This document shows positions 53,998 through 64,000 of a stretch of DNA of 64,000 nt, one piece after another. The position numbers were made by a program, and so were the translations under genes. Source of the DNA: Knufia peltigerae (lineage: Eukaryota > Ascomycota > Eurotiomycetes > Chaetothyriales > Trichomeriaceae); contig JAPDRN010000078.1 in the NCBI GenBank assembly GCA_030247855.1, forward strand, positions 1 through 64,000. The letters run 5' to 3'. How positions within the stretch are numbered: position 1 is the stretch's first letter; every line of letters begins with the position of its first letter. The notes below the pieces were generated by a model. The model was not told where the DNA came from. It worked only from the letters and a program-made list of their open reading frames with translations, and ran no database searches.

Positions 53998-56900
53998 ATG
54001 CAGATCTCATTCCATGTGCTTCAAGGTGCCGAAATGCCCAGCAGAACGAGGAAGCAGTATCGACCATTTATGACTAAGGTGCCAGTGCTAGTTGCATTCT
54101 TCATCACCGCAGTTCTTTGTGTGGCACTATTACAAGACATTGTTAACAGTGGTGACCCCCTGAACACGCAATACAACCATGAAACCGAAAGCGAATACCA
54201 AAAGCGTTCTGTGCCCACTGAAGAGGCGACAACAAATACCACAAGGTCTATCCTTCCCATAACAACATCCGAGGGCAGCTCGACTACCATAACTTCCACG
54301 TTTTCAGCGCTCTCAACTATTCCCGTCTCTTCTCCATCAGGCATACCTTCTACCGCAAGCGTCTGTGGGGTACAGGTAGATTGCTCCTATGCGAACAGTT
54401 TCTCGGTCCTGTCATCAATAACTCGCCGCGACCTGCTTGATTTTGACATTGGCTATGACGACCCGAGTCCGTGCCTTGTGAACTGCATATCAAAAGATGG
54501 TTGCAATTCTATATTTTTCTCCTTCCCTGACAATGTCTGCTACATGACTACCGACACTTCTGACGTACTGAGGTCGCTGCCTCCCGCGCCTCACGACAGT
54601 GGATACTTTTTCTACGACACGGCATGCCATGATCTTGACAGCCTAGAAATACCGGGTACCGAAGGACTGACGACAACATGCGAATCTTATGATGACTCAG
54701 ATGATACATTGTCCTTGACGAGGACGACGACGACGACGACGACAACTCGTACATCCACCCATACTTCTACCTCCACTACATCAGTATCGAAAACGATAAC
54801 TGTACAAGCAATAAGAACCACGTTTCCAACGACGAAGACGATGACGCCGACGACGAGTCGTAGCTACATTGTGACAACTACTACTGCGCCATCAACGCCA
54901 ATAGCAGGAAATTCGATACTACCAACAACGGTAAATGCTGCTTCTTTATCCGAAACAAGGTCCAGCAGGGCCACGATTTCAATTACCCCCACACCGAAGT
55001 TTCAAAATACAACTTCTAGAGCACATGAGGCCGTTACCACCCCGATATTGAGCATCACAGCGCTCAGTACTAGCTCAGGTTTTCTCACCTTTACGACAAG
55101 TATATCTAAGAGCGCAACGATGCCAATTTCTAGGTTCAATGAGACGCTCATATCTTCGGCATCCACTACTTTCTCCAACAGTACAAGCTTGATCTTGACC
55201 ACGATGAGTGTGACCACAAGCTCGTTACTAGTTGCATCTAGTACAGCGTTACGTGGTACTTCAACTGGTGACTTTGGGAGTATCTCCTCTGGCAATACGA
55301 CTTCGATAGCTTCCGATATCATCGATCTTACTAGCACTTCCAGAACGTCCCCAATCATCACCTCGTCGACTGAAAGCGTGACTTCGATTGTGACACTTGA
55401 CAAAACAGAGTCCAGCACGATTTATATCACACCAACAAATACCACCTCACTCCGCACTTCTCCCACCGTCTCCTCTGATGTGCTTGCCACCGCTCCTGAT
55501 ACAACAATATCGAGTCTAGTGAACAGCTCAACCACGTTTGTGGTTCCTCTCACAAGTTCAAGTAGCAGCTCTGCATCAGATATATCTGAGATTGCGTCTG
55601 AGTCTGAGAGTGCTACTCTTGCGCGGTCGGATGCATCAACATTGGCGTCTTCTTTAATTCTAGCTTCTGGAAGTACGGGACTAGCGTCAAGCGCACCATG
55701 ATCTCTAGTCACTGCTGCGACAGGACTGGCTGCATCATCCACATCGAAAAACGATCCAACCATAACGGAATCCTCGGGTCTTCAAGACTCTTCCATCTTG
55801 ATAGACTCCTTGACATCAACTACTACCTTGGCAGCATCAGAAACCGAGGCGTCAACGAATACTGCAGTAGGACCAGAAACTTCAGCTCTGTTGAGCTCAA
55901 AGACAACATTTGATGCTTCATTGACAACAGATGTTTCAGCTTTAGCACCAGCTTCAATAATCTCTGGTGTAGTAGGGACAACGGACTCGGCAGCGAAAAC
56001 GAACTCGATAGCAACACCAGCAGCTGCCGGATCGACAGTGACAGAGTCTTCAGCATCGGCTACTACCTTGCCTTCCACTGCTACATCACCGGTATCAGTT
56101 TCATCAGTGGCAACAACACTTTTGGCGTCAGCTTCTTCCGTATTGTTGAACTCGGTGGCAACAGGCTCTTCAGCTTCATTGGCAGCTGCAGCTACTGCTA
56201 GCGATGGAGTGAATTCTCAGACAGCAACAGACTCTTCAAGTGCAGCTAGCGCCTCAGCCTTGACAGCATTGTCAGCATCGTCGGCTTCGTCTGCGGTCGT
56301 CTCAGACGCGTCCACTCCCACAGCAACGGCGACAAGCAATGAACCGAACTCTCTGAGCGCTACATCTGCCTCTGCCATAGAGACACAGCCTGCAGGTGAT
56401 GAAAAGACTGATGTTGCAGCAGCAGAATTGGCTTCGCCAACCAATAGCAGCGATCATACAGCAAACTTATCTAGTAAAGATGCAGGTACTAGTGCTACTG
56501 CGCAGGCTCTGTCTGAGTATCCCCAGCCAACTGGGTCACGCGCAGATAGCGGATCTGACCCTGGTTCGGGGACCTCTGGGTCCGTCTCAGGTCCAGGCTC
56601 GGGTGTAGGTTCAGATGGACAAGGAACTCGACCCATTCACGATGGCAACCCTAATCATCTGGGATTGCCCGTCAATGTCACCAACATCGTCCTCGCAGGA
56701 GCCACATTTGCTCCTGTGACAATGTCAGTGCTGTTCAAAAGCTTCTGGAGCGTCGTCTTTGCCTCTGCACAGATGATGGAACCCTTCTACCAGCTTGCAA
56801 AAGGTTCACCGGTAACGGCAAAGGCGTCTGTGCTGCGACCCAATCTCAAAGGAGGCATCGACTGGTCATACCTCAACCCTCTGAACAAGCAATGGGTCAT

Positions 56901-58275
56901 GTTCCTGACGACTGTTTTGAGTATCCTGTTCAGCGTCCAGGCCTCGATCGCGTCAGAGGCGATGACTGTACAAGCCGGAGCATCTTGCGATACCAAGAAA
57001 GGACGAAAGCTTTGCGATCCAGTTTGGGTGGTTGATCTTGCCGTCGTTCGGAGCCTTCAGACAACCCTCGTGCTATCGGGAATTCTGGTCGCGGCGTTGA
57101 TTTGGCTGAATTGGAGCCGCCCAAGTGGCCTTCTCTCATATCCTTGCAGCATAGCTTCCATGGCATGGCTGTTGGGCAATTCAGAGGACCTCGCGAATAC
57201 GCTGCGAAGCATCGAGCCAAAAGCCAAAGTCCACGATGTAGAGGCGAAGCTGAAACACAAACTCTTGATGTTCAATGAAGTCCATTCCCGGGACAATGAG
57301 GATGTGGTCAGCGTCGTCGTGCGGCACAATGAACAACCTGACAACGACTCCAGTAACGGCCAGGAATCCAGCCGCGACCTAGGATCGGAGGTGCAAGCAG
57401 CTGCTTCAGCCGGTAGTGCGCCTTCATCCTGGCTCGCTCGACTGCCTTGGGGGACTGCACAGATACTCGTCGTTACGATCCTCCACGTGGCCCTCTTCGG
57501 GGTCATTCTTTCCTTTGTCGTTTCCGGGAACGACATCTATGCAATCAACCTACTCGGGTCAGACCACAGCAAGCACCTGACCGCGGTCAAGTGGAAGTTT
57601 CTAGATGGAACAAGATTCGGACCTCGATTCTTCATGACCGTCCTCATCTCCTTCCTCTTCAACCCTTTCTGGGAAATGGTTGAGTTGAAGGTCAGAACAA
57701 TGGTGCCGTACCGACAACTTCGTGATGACCAGTCTGCCGCAGTTTCTCGGTATCTGTGTACCGGCCACCTTCACGGCGTTCCGTTCACCGTCGTCTTCAA
57801 GGCCTTGTGGCATCGAAACTGGTACCATGCGTTCATCGCATTCACGACCGTCCTGTCGTACGTGCTTTTGATTCTCATTGCGGGTGTGCCATATAACTAT
57901 GGCCAGGTCAAGGATGTCTCGTTCTACAGCTCGTTGATCAGTGTGATCATCCTGGCCATCATGATGGTGGCAATGGTGTCGTTGATGTTCTGGCATTTGG
58001 GGAATCCGAGAATGCTTCGCAACCCAGAAACGCTCGCCAACACGTGGTTGCTGATGTGTTCGAGTCGTTTTGTGAAGGATTACAAGGGCCGAGAGCTGGG
58101 TGAGGTCATCGAGGAGATCAGGAACGGTCGCACGCAACTATGGTTCGGAAAGGCTTTTGACCATGAGGGCAGAGAGAGGTTCATGATCGAGGCCGAGGAG
58201 AGTCTGCGGACCCAGCAAGGCGACGGATTGTTGGGCGGGAAGACCGATCAGGGGCGTAGAGATATGTATCTGTGA
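53998..58275 (+). CDS. DUF3433-family multi-spanning membrane protein; in-frame TGA, probably spliced out
   Basis: One frame runs from ATG 53998 to 58275, crossed by a single TGA at 55699-55701. A 51-nt intron at 55673-55723 (GTACGG...GACAG) would remove the stop and keep the frame, giving 1408 aa. It begins with a transmembrane segment (KVPVLVAFFITAVLCVALLQ) after a basic N-terminus. A Cys-bearing patch follows (VDCSYANSF, CLVNCISKDGCNSIFF, CYMTTD) that resembles a small apple/PAN-like extracellular module, and then some 700 residues of Ser/Thr-rich stalk. The C-terminal part carries two DUF3433-type blocks: FAPVTMSVLFKSFWSVVFASAQMMEPFYQLAKG and RFFMTVLISFLFNPFWEMVELKVRTMVPYRQL, each followed by further membrane segments. 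Function of DUF3433 is unknown; the layout suggests a plasma-membrane protein with a glycosylated extracellular stalk. Confidence 0.75.
55673..55723 (+). other. Predicted 51-nt intron removing an in-frame TGA
   Basis: Donor GTACGG (also used by intron 1 of the Iqw1-like gene), acceptor GACAG, length divisible by three. It splices GGA-A to GA-CTG, giving Gly-Arg-Leu. No strong CTAAC-type branch site is visible, so the call is tentative. The alternative is a genuine nonsense codon. Confidence 0.45.
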
Positions 58276-59689
58276 TGGTGATCATCCCGAGTGGTAATTA
58301 CTCGTCTGGGGCTCGAATCTTTGCGGAGAATTTGGCTTGAGGGATAAGAGTATCAGGAGTCAGTGGGTCAAGTTCTGCGAACAAACTCTTGCTTGCAACT
58401 CTTCACCTTCTCTCTAACATTCCGGCTTCAAGAATGTCACAGAAGTCCTCCAATCACGTTCCATTGTTCAGGCTCGTAGCGCCTTTGTAGCTCCTCAATC
58501 TTGAATTCGATGAGACCTGATGGGGACTAGGAGACTTTGGAGAGAACGAGATCGAGGACGAACGTGATCGAAAGCGCTTCCCACCAATTGGCAGGCAAAA
58601 ATATTGACTCCCCTGAATACGTGATTATGTGTCTTCTTTGACATTCTAATGCCAAGGATCGGAGATACTTGTTTCCGACGACTCCGTGGACATGATAAGC
58701 GGTAGCTTAGGTAAGATTGCTAACCTACTCCGGACCTTTTGAGAAATGTTTCTGAGAAACACCTATAGTATGGGCTTGTACACCGCTCGAAAGCCTTACA
58801 CCCTGACGTACAGTATATTACTTTTGTAGACCAATGACCCAACGGGCCGAGGGGTGACCAAGGCCTGGCTGAAAGCAGACTAATCATAGCTTGTATATCA
58901 AGGCGTGATGTTGATTCCAATGGCATTCTCCATTTGCAACACGTCCAACAACTTCTACTGCTAAGACTACTTTCTCTGCACAAATATCTCCATATCACTC
59001 ACTGCCAGAGGTCTTTGTGCCCATTAAGATTGAAAATGTCCCACGATCCACGATTCAGCGTACAGCGTACAACATTCTTCCTCCACGCTTTCATCTGGAA
59101 CCGGAATGTGCTCCATCAAGGGTTGCCAGGTTTCGGCATACCATGCAACATTCTACATTCTTACAACATCACCTGGGACTGGGATGTGCTCAAAGGGTTA
59201 CCAGGCGTCATTCGGAAATTCGCAATTCATGATCTGTGCGCCTGCTTCGTAACATTCTACATTCTTCCGATATCATCTGGAACTGGAATGCGCTCAAAGA
59301 GCTGCCGGGTTTCAGCCTACCATGCAACATTCTACATTCTTCCCTTGAGACGCAACTCTTTTGTTTCGGTACCCGGTCATATCTTCTGTCTTCACAAAGG
59401 GGAATATGGTTGGCCCTTCACCGGAAGACACATGAAGGGGGAATACAGGCAGCAAAGGTAGTGACCACTGCACTAAGAGTCTTCGTCACTCCGCCATGGT
59501 TTTCAACATTCTTTGTTTCACATTCCTTGCGATAGAAATCCACACTGGCCTCATCGGGTCTGCAAGGTTGCCCCTTCCGAACACACTAACTCACCTCACC
59601 TTTGTCGCTTGTTGAAAAACTATATAACACCGCCACAATCTCCAGCCGGGATCGAAACATTCTCCCACAAACAATGCAAACCAGCAATC
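58276..59689. other. Intergenic, with minisatellite
   Basis: 1.4 kb between DUF3433 and the protease gene. The main content is the imperfect tandem array at about 59068-59345. Open frames running through the array show its periodicity but no domain. Confidence 0.6.
59068..59345 (+). repeat. Degenerate minisatellite, ~75-bp unit, about 3.5 copies
   Basis: Units begin CAACATTCT, continue through a TCATCTGGAACYGGAATG core and GTGCTCAAAGGGTTGCCAGG-like sequence, and end GGCATACCATG. Copies start near 59068, 59146, 59251 and 59323. The second copy carries about 30 extra bases and the last is truncated. Confidence 0.75.
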
Positions 59690-61300
59690 ATGCCGGACAA
59701 AAACTTCCAAGACATGGACAAGAAAGAGAAGCAACCAGAGAAAGGGATGGACACTACAAATATCGTCCCATCTTCCCAAGGTCCTTCACCTTCCACACAG
59801 CCACCAAGTACCACATCTCGCTCCGAACCAAATACTGAGCAAGCACCAGACCCTGATCATCCGGTTCACTGTCAAAGCTGCGGACTGGAATATTACTACG
59901 TCGGAGGACTTTCCCACAATCACCTCAAGGACTGGAAGCCAGAACCAAAGAACGACACGAGAAAAGACAAAAAGATGGACCACGGCCAGCCCTCATCGCG
60001 CTTTGCAACATCTGACGACACGAATAAGGACGAGATGAACCACGGTCTGCCCTCACCGCGCTACACAACATTCTCTGGAGTGACTCTTGACCAAGCACTG
60101 CCTGGACAAATCTCTGCTTTCCATTTTCTCGAAAATGACGGCGATAGGCTTCACTGGAGCGAGGAATGGGACACCGTGGCAAATAAGGTTGGCGGATTGG
60201 AGGTAATGTCTTCACCCAGTCTTTGATCTCATCACCCACTAACACAACGGGCCGCATAGAGATTGCAACAATTCCTTCGAATAGGCCTGGCCGCTGTCCG
60301 GGTTAAGGTCGAAAATAACCATCTGTCAGGGGAAAATGCACAGACGACGCATCTCTCTGGTTTTCGCCTATCTCGCGACCTAGTTGTTACCTGCGCTCAC
60401 TTCACGGAGTGGGAAGGTGGAAACGACGTCGAACACTACCTGACCGAGAAAAACGGACAGTGCCATGCGATCCAGGCCCAAGATGTTGCAGGAGACAGTA
60501 AGTACTCTCGCATGTGCACACACTATATCGGCGCAACTGACAACGTCTAGACCACGTCAATCGATTCGTTCTCCGCCTTCACGCAATCCACAAAGAGTGG
60601 GATATAGCGATATTCCGTATCACGTGCCGGCCGCAGAATGACCACAAAAACGTTGTTGTCGAAGTCTCGGATCTCTACTTGGATACTCCACAGGGCCGTG
60701 GTAGCTTGAGCAATGCTTCACAGATGCCATACTGGTCAGTTGGTTACAATGTTGTCCAAGATATGGAAGAATTCAAGACGGTGTTCGGGATGTTCTTCAA
60801 TAGGCGTCAAGATAGAGAGAAGGCGAGGATTCGTCAAGATTACGTGAGTCTGATCCTAGTATACGATCCTTCAACTTCCTAGCTAACCATTGCCGGACAG
60901 AATTTCAGTGCTGATAACCCGCCTGAATCGACATTCCTCAAACAAGACCGGCGAACTGTCAGCTTCGGCACGCATATTGGACACGCGGAAAATGCCAAAC
61001 CATACCAGAAGTGCGTTGAATTGAGTGCGTGGCACGGCCGTTCTGGCTCCATGGTCTGCACTGTGATAGGTGGAAAAGCAAGAATCATAGGCATGAGTAA
61101 GTTACCTCACCTACAATACCGTAAAAGGCGAAGCAGAGATCTAACACGCGATTTCATCAGTCCAAGGAGGTAACCCAGAGTCTGATTGCAACCATTTCGT
61201 ATTGTTGAACACGGAAATGCAACAGTGGCTGAATGCAGCTACCGCACCCTGTGTCAATGCAGATCAACAGGAGAAGAATCGGCGAATTGTCATGAAATGA
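59690..61300 (+). CDS. Orphan V8/HtrA-like trypsin-fold serine protease (5 exons, 459 aa)
   Basis: Exons 59690-60202, 60260-60497, 60551-60843, 60901-61096 and 61161-61300; introns 57, 53, 57 and 64 bp, all GT-AG (GTAATG, GTAAGT, GTGAGT, GTAAGT). Residues 1 to about 170 are polar and disordered, with a CQSC pair. The protease domain follows. It has H218 in LVVTCAHFTEWE, D268 in HKEWDIAIFRI and S396 in WHGRSGSMVCTVIGG, with the downstream IIGMIQGGN strand. GRSGS fits the GxSGS form of V8/HtrA-type proteases rather than trypsin's GDSGG. The triad order and spacing are right for the PA clan, so activity is plausible. No signal peptide is present, so it is likely intracellular. No PDZ domain follows; the C-terminal ~45 residues are helical. 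Each splice junction was checked for frame, which supports the model. Confidence 0.8.
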
Positions 61301-62583
61301 TCGAGGCTGGCAGAGACTCAACGGGATCTCCTATTTTGCTTTCGGTCGGCCTGAGGGTGTAAGGAATTCGGCGGTCTAGTTGATGTATTGTACCAAGGTT
61401 GTGCATGATGCTTTTCTTTATGTGGTCAGTGTGTTCGGGGAGCTGAGATTTTCCTTGTATGCCTTCTTGCGGGGAGTGTCATCGAGGCTTTGTGGATTGG
61501 CTGCTTTTTTTTGCTCTTTTTAGACGGCGGCGGTATGCTTTTCATGTCAAGGATCGAGGATAGAACGAATAGTAGGAGTCATGTTTCAAGCCCTGTTCAG
61601 TTGTGCTGTGAGGAGATACGTTTCAAGCCCACCTTGCCATCGATATGCCTAGACGTTCAATGTGACATAAGGAGGTCAACGATGGCAGAGGAAACCGTCT
61701 CAGTGACGAAAGAACAACAAAAAATTGAGCGGTTGACGGTGGTATGGCAGTTTCTGACGAGAGAAAAAGAAAAGAGAGTGAGTACATGAAAGGCAAACAA
61801 AAGATATCAGCCGCAGGGAAAGGACTTCCCCGGGAGGGCTAGACTGCGATTTTCACAGCAAAATCCTATTACTCCCAGACCTAATTTCCAGGTTTGGGCC
61901 ACAAAAGATAACCACAGCATGCTGTAATCATTCATCTAGAGTAGATCACTGCATCTTGTTCCAATTATGAGAGCATGTGATAGATCAGCATGAAGAATGA
62001 TCGCAGAGCGCATTGGTTATTATTACTGGGAGTAGAGAGAAGAGTGAGTGACTAGGAACCAAACGAAGAGAGAGAACGTGGTAAGATGTTGTTACGGGGT
62101 TGAAGACCTATATGGATGTAAAATGAGGCCTAAATGTTTAGGGCCCGGCGCCCAGGAGTCCCCTAGAGGTTCAGGGGACACTTGGTGGACTCATAAAGTA
62201 TTCGCGCCTATTTTTGATAGCTATGAAAGCGCCTAAAGGTGTTGGAAATGATTCCTGATGATGAAAGTTACCCGACGGTGGGCGTTTTACCAGTTGCCCC
62301 CTAGAAACGTGATCGTATTGGTAGGCGGTGTCCCTGGTCCAAAACACCCTACGAGTACTTTGTTGTACCGACGTCAGGTGTGTAAAAGTTCGACGCTCTC
62401 CTGTGTGAAGTGTGACGAGAATAACCACAGCGAGTCAGTCGTTCGACTTGTCTACCTGCTTACGAGTTGGGTCACTACTATCTGTTTTCGTGTCGAGTGG
62501 ACACACCACCTGTGAGGACGTGCCCTGGAGTCAACGGGGTCCGATCAATGCACACAACAGAGTCAATTTCTCCTCAAGGTCTA
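61301..62583. other. 3' intergenic between convergent genes
   Basis: 1.28 kb with no recognised gene. Open frames of up to 99 codons are featureless. Confidence 0.6.
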
Positions 62584-64000
62584 TCACTTGCGTGGCCCGT
62601 GCCAAATCCCACAAAAGGGCCTGAAGCCTTTGTATCCCGCCGCGGCCGCTTCGAGAAGTGCGTTGTTGAAGGCACCCAACCCCCCTAGGAAGAACAAAAC
62701 CCTGTGGCCTTTGCCCTTGACATTGTCTCCCCAAAACCAAGACTTTGTCTCCCAATACAAGGTCTTGGTACACAACTCTGTGCACTTGTCAAACCAGTCA
62801 GCTTCGGCCTCCGGGAGGGCTTCCAGTTCGACCCTCCGTTTGATTGCTGCCGCTGCCGCCGCCGCTTCTCCATTATTCATTCCGCTCGTGCCGTTGACTC
62901 TCCCACCGACCAAGTCTTCTTCGACAAGCTCCTTCGCCCGGGCAATGATGCCGGTGATGAACTCAACGTGCATCTCCAACGCGGGAGGCACGTTGCTGAA
63001 GGCGGAGAGGGGACCGCTGATCATGAAGAAGTTTGGAAACCCAGACACCGCCGTCCCGAGGTAGGTGGAAGGGCGTATCGCCCAGTGGTCTCTCAAGGTT
63101 TCGCCATTTCGACCTCGTATGCAGACGCGATTGTAAGAGCCGTCGAAAGCGTCGAACCCGGTCGCCATGATGATGACGTCGAGTTCGTGCGTCTTGCCGT
63201 CGGACGTTTGGATGCCGTCCTCGGTGAGCTCGACGATCGGCGTGGCCTTCAGATCTACCAGCTCGACATTCTCCCGGTTGAACGTCTCGTAGTAGCCGGT
63301 GTCGCACAGCGGTCGGCGAGCAAAAGGTTCCCAAGGGGTGAGCTTCCGCGCCGTCTCCGGGTCCTTGACGATCGACCTGATCTTGTTGCGGATGAAGACG
63401 CAGGCCGCCTCGTTCGCCTCCCTGTTCGTCGCGATGTCGGCGAAGAGGCCAAAGTTGAACCGCAGGCCGTTCCCCGTCCGCCAGCACTCCTCAAAGACAC
63501 GATTGCGTTCCTCTTCCGAGACGCTCAGCGCGGACACCTTGCTCTCCTCGAACCCCATACCCGACGCGCTGGTCTTGACGTGGTCCCAAATCGCGTCGTA
63601 ATCCTTGTTGATGCGGTCACGATATTCCTTGGACACCGGACCGTCATTGGCAGGTATGGTGTACTGAGGTCGCCTCTGAAAACAGGTGAGGGTCTTTACG
63701 TCCTTTGCGATGGCGCTGATGACCTGGACGCCGGTGGAGCCGCAGCCGACGACGCCGACCCTTTTCCCCTTGAAGTCATAAGTCTCCGGGAACCTCGACG
63801 TGTGGTAGAGCTCCCCCCGGTACACATCGATCCCGGGTATGTCGGGCCAGTTGGTGGCGTTCAGGATCCCGAGTGCGGTGATGAGGTAGTGGGCCTCCAT
63901 GACCCCCGACGAGGTTTGGACCCTCCACAGCCGGCCCGCTTCGTCATAGGCCGCACCGAGAAACTCGGTGTTGAACTGTATGTGCCTCCGAAGATCGTGG
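62584..64000 (-). CDS. Flavin-containing (Baeyer-Villiger-type) monooxygenase, 5' part outside the window
   Basis: The frame enters from the right edge (reading ...HDLRRHIQFNTEFLGAAYDEAG) and ends with the stop at 62584, giving about 470 C-terminal residues. Marks are the end of the FAD domain, the BVMO-like motif YRGELYHTSRFPE, the NADPH-binding GVVGCGSTGVQVI, FQRRPQYTIP, DVIIMATGFDAFDGSY and FPNFFMISGPLSAFSNVPPALEMHVEFI. The enzyme would insert oxygen into a ketone or oxygenate a soft nucleophile using FAD and NADPH. The fingerprint reads F at the usual Trp position (HxxxFP instead of HxxxWP). An Ala-rich run (EAAAAAAAIKRR) interrupts the C-terminal region. The N-terminal FAD-binding GxGxxG lies outside the window. 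The substrate cannot be inferred. Confidence 0.88.
   Translation of the reverse strand, partial: HDLRRHIQFNTEFLGAAYDEAGRLWRVQTSSGVMEAHYLITALGILNATNWPDIPGIDVYRGELYHTSRFPETYDFKGKRVGVVGCGSTGVQVISAIAKDVKTLTCFQRRPQYTIPANDGPVSKEYRDRINKDYDAIWDHVKTSASGMGFEESKVSALSVSEEERNRVFEECWRTGNGLRFNFGLFADIATNREANEAACVFIRNKIRSIVKDPETARKLTPWEPFARRPLCDTGYYETFNRENVELVDLKATPIVELTEDGIQTSDGKTHELDVIIMATGFDAFDGSYNRVCIRGRNGETLRDHWAIRPSTYLGTAVSGFPNFFMISGPLSAFSNVPPALEMHVEFITGIIARAKELVEEDLVGGRVNGTSGMNNGEAAAAAAAIKRRVELEALPEAEADWFDKCTELCTKTLYWETKSWFWGDNVKGKGHRVLFFLGGLGAFNNALLEAAAAGYKGFRPFCGIWHGPRK

Noticed and set aside
55699..55704. Programmed stop-codon readthrough at the TGA
   Set aside because: The bases after the stop are TCT, not the CTA of the known readthrough context. 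A short intron or mutation is simpler.
59513..59689. Upstream extension of the protease frame
   Set aside because: There is no in-frame ATG before 59690 and the extension reads through promoter-like sequence.
1..64000. tRNA, 5S rRNA, CRISPR arrays, LTRs or transposase genes
   Set aside because: I looked for B-box-like GGTTCGAAT patterns, long terminal repeats and spaced direct repeats and found none that hold up. A tRNAscan or repeat-masking run could still detect weak cases.
1..64000. Repeat-induced point mutation as a general feature
   Set aside because: No AT-rich, TpA-saturated block is visible. The single TGG-to-TAG change in PAP2 fits the direction but one site proves nothing.

Overview
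The window is filamentous-ascomycete (Pezizomycotina) nuclear DNA. The genes lie singly on both strands. Most are intronless or carry one to four short GT-AG introns of 51-132 bp (GTATGT, GTAAGT and GTGAGT donors). The products are typical of moulds or black yeasts: Bub2/Cdc16, Erv41, Spo7, a DCAF/Iqw1-type WD40 protein, DUF3433, DUF7924-like and DUF6594-like proteins, and a Baeyer-Villiger-type monooxygenase. A Eurotiomycetes/Chaetothyriales-like source fits best, but that is an inference. I see no CRISPR array, rRNA, convincing tRNA or intact transposon.

Layout. 0-3.3 kb: a worn left edge with a 20-C homopolymer, a five-unit 15-bp repeat, a frameshift-ridden DUF6594-like relic and a small single-pass membrane protein. 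5.2-9.4 kb: pyruvate decarboxylase and a MATE transporter, both on the minus strand. 10.2-17.7 kb: Bub2-like GAP (+), Erv41 (-, one intron), a DUF7924-like protein with a possible nuclease motif (-, one intron) and a divergent casein kinase I (+, two introns). 19.1-27.9 kb: a Ser/Pro-rich protein with a KRWSVCGAERR tail (-), a cytosolic GH31 alpha-xylosidase (+), a class I methyltransferase with a possible mitochondrial presequence (-), a small hypothetical ORF (-) and a disordered/coiled-coil hypothetical protein (+). 27.9-31.0 kb: a 3.2-kb gene-free stretch. 31.0-41.3 kb: a coiled-coil protein (three exons), the Iqw1/DCAF6-like WD40 protein (four exons, the last only 9 nt) and a SET-domain protein.

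41.5-47.4 kb holds three lipid-related genes in a row: a PAP2 phosphatase broken by an in-frame TAG, Spo7 (regulatory subunit of the Nem1-Spo7 phosphatase) and a CGI-58/Cld1-type alpha/beta hydrolase. Then come a secreted Het-C/VWA7-like protein with a Ser/Thr-rich stalk and WxDWS repeats (48.4-52.4 kb, three exons), a DUF3433 membrane protein whose frame is crossed by one TGA that a 51-nt intron could remove (54.0-58.3 kb), a degenerate minisatellite, an orphan V8/HtrA-like serine protease (59.7-61.3 kb, five exons) and the C-terminal part of a flavin monooxygenase running off the right edge.

There is no obvious single pathway or biosynthetic cluster. The items most worth a second look are the Het-C/VWA7-type cell-surface protein, the orphan protease, the PD-(D/E)XK-like reading of the DUF7924-like protein, and the two otherwise intact membrane-protein genes that each carry one in-frame stop. 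All exon structures were worked out by hand from frames and splice-site patterns; none is confirmed by transcripts or database search.
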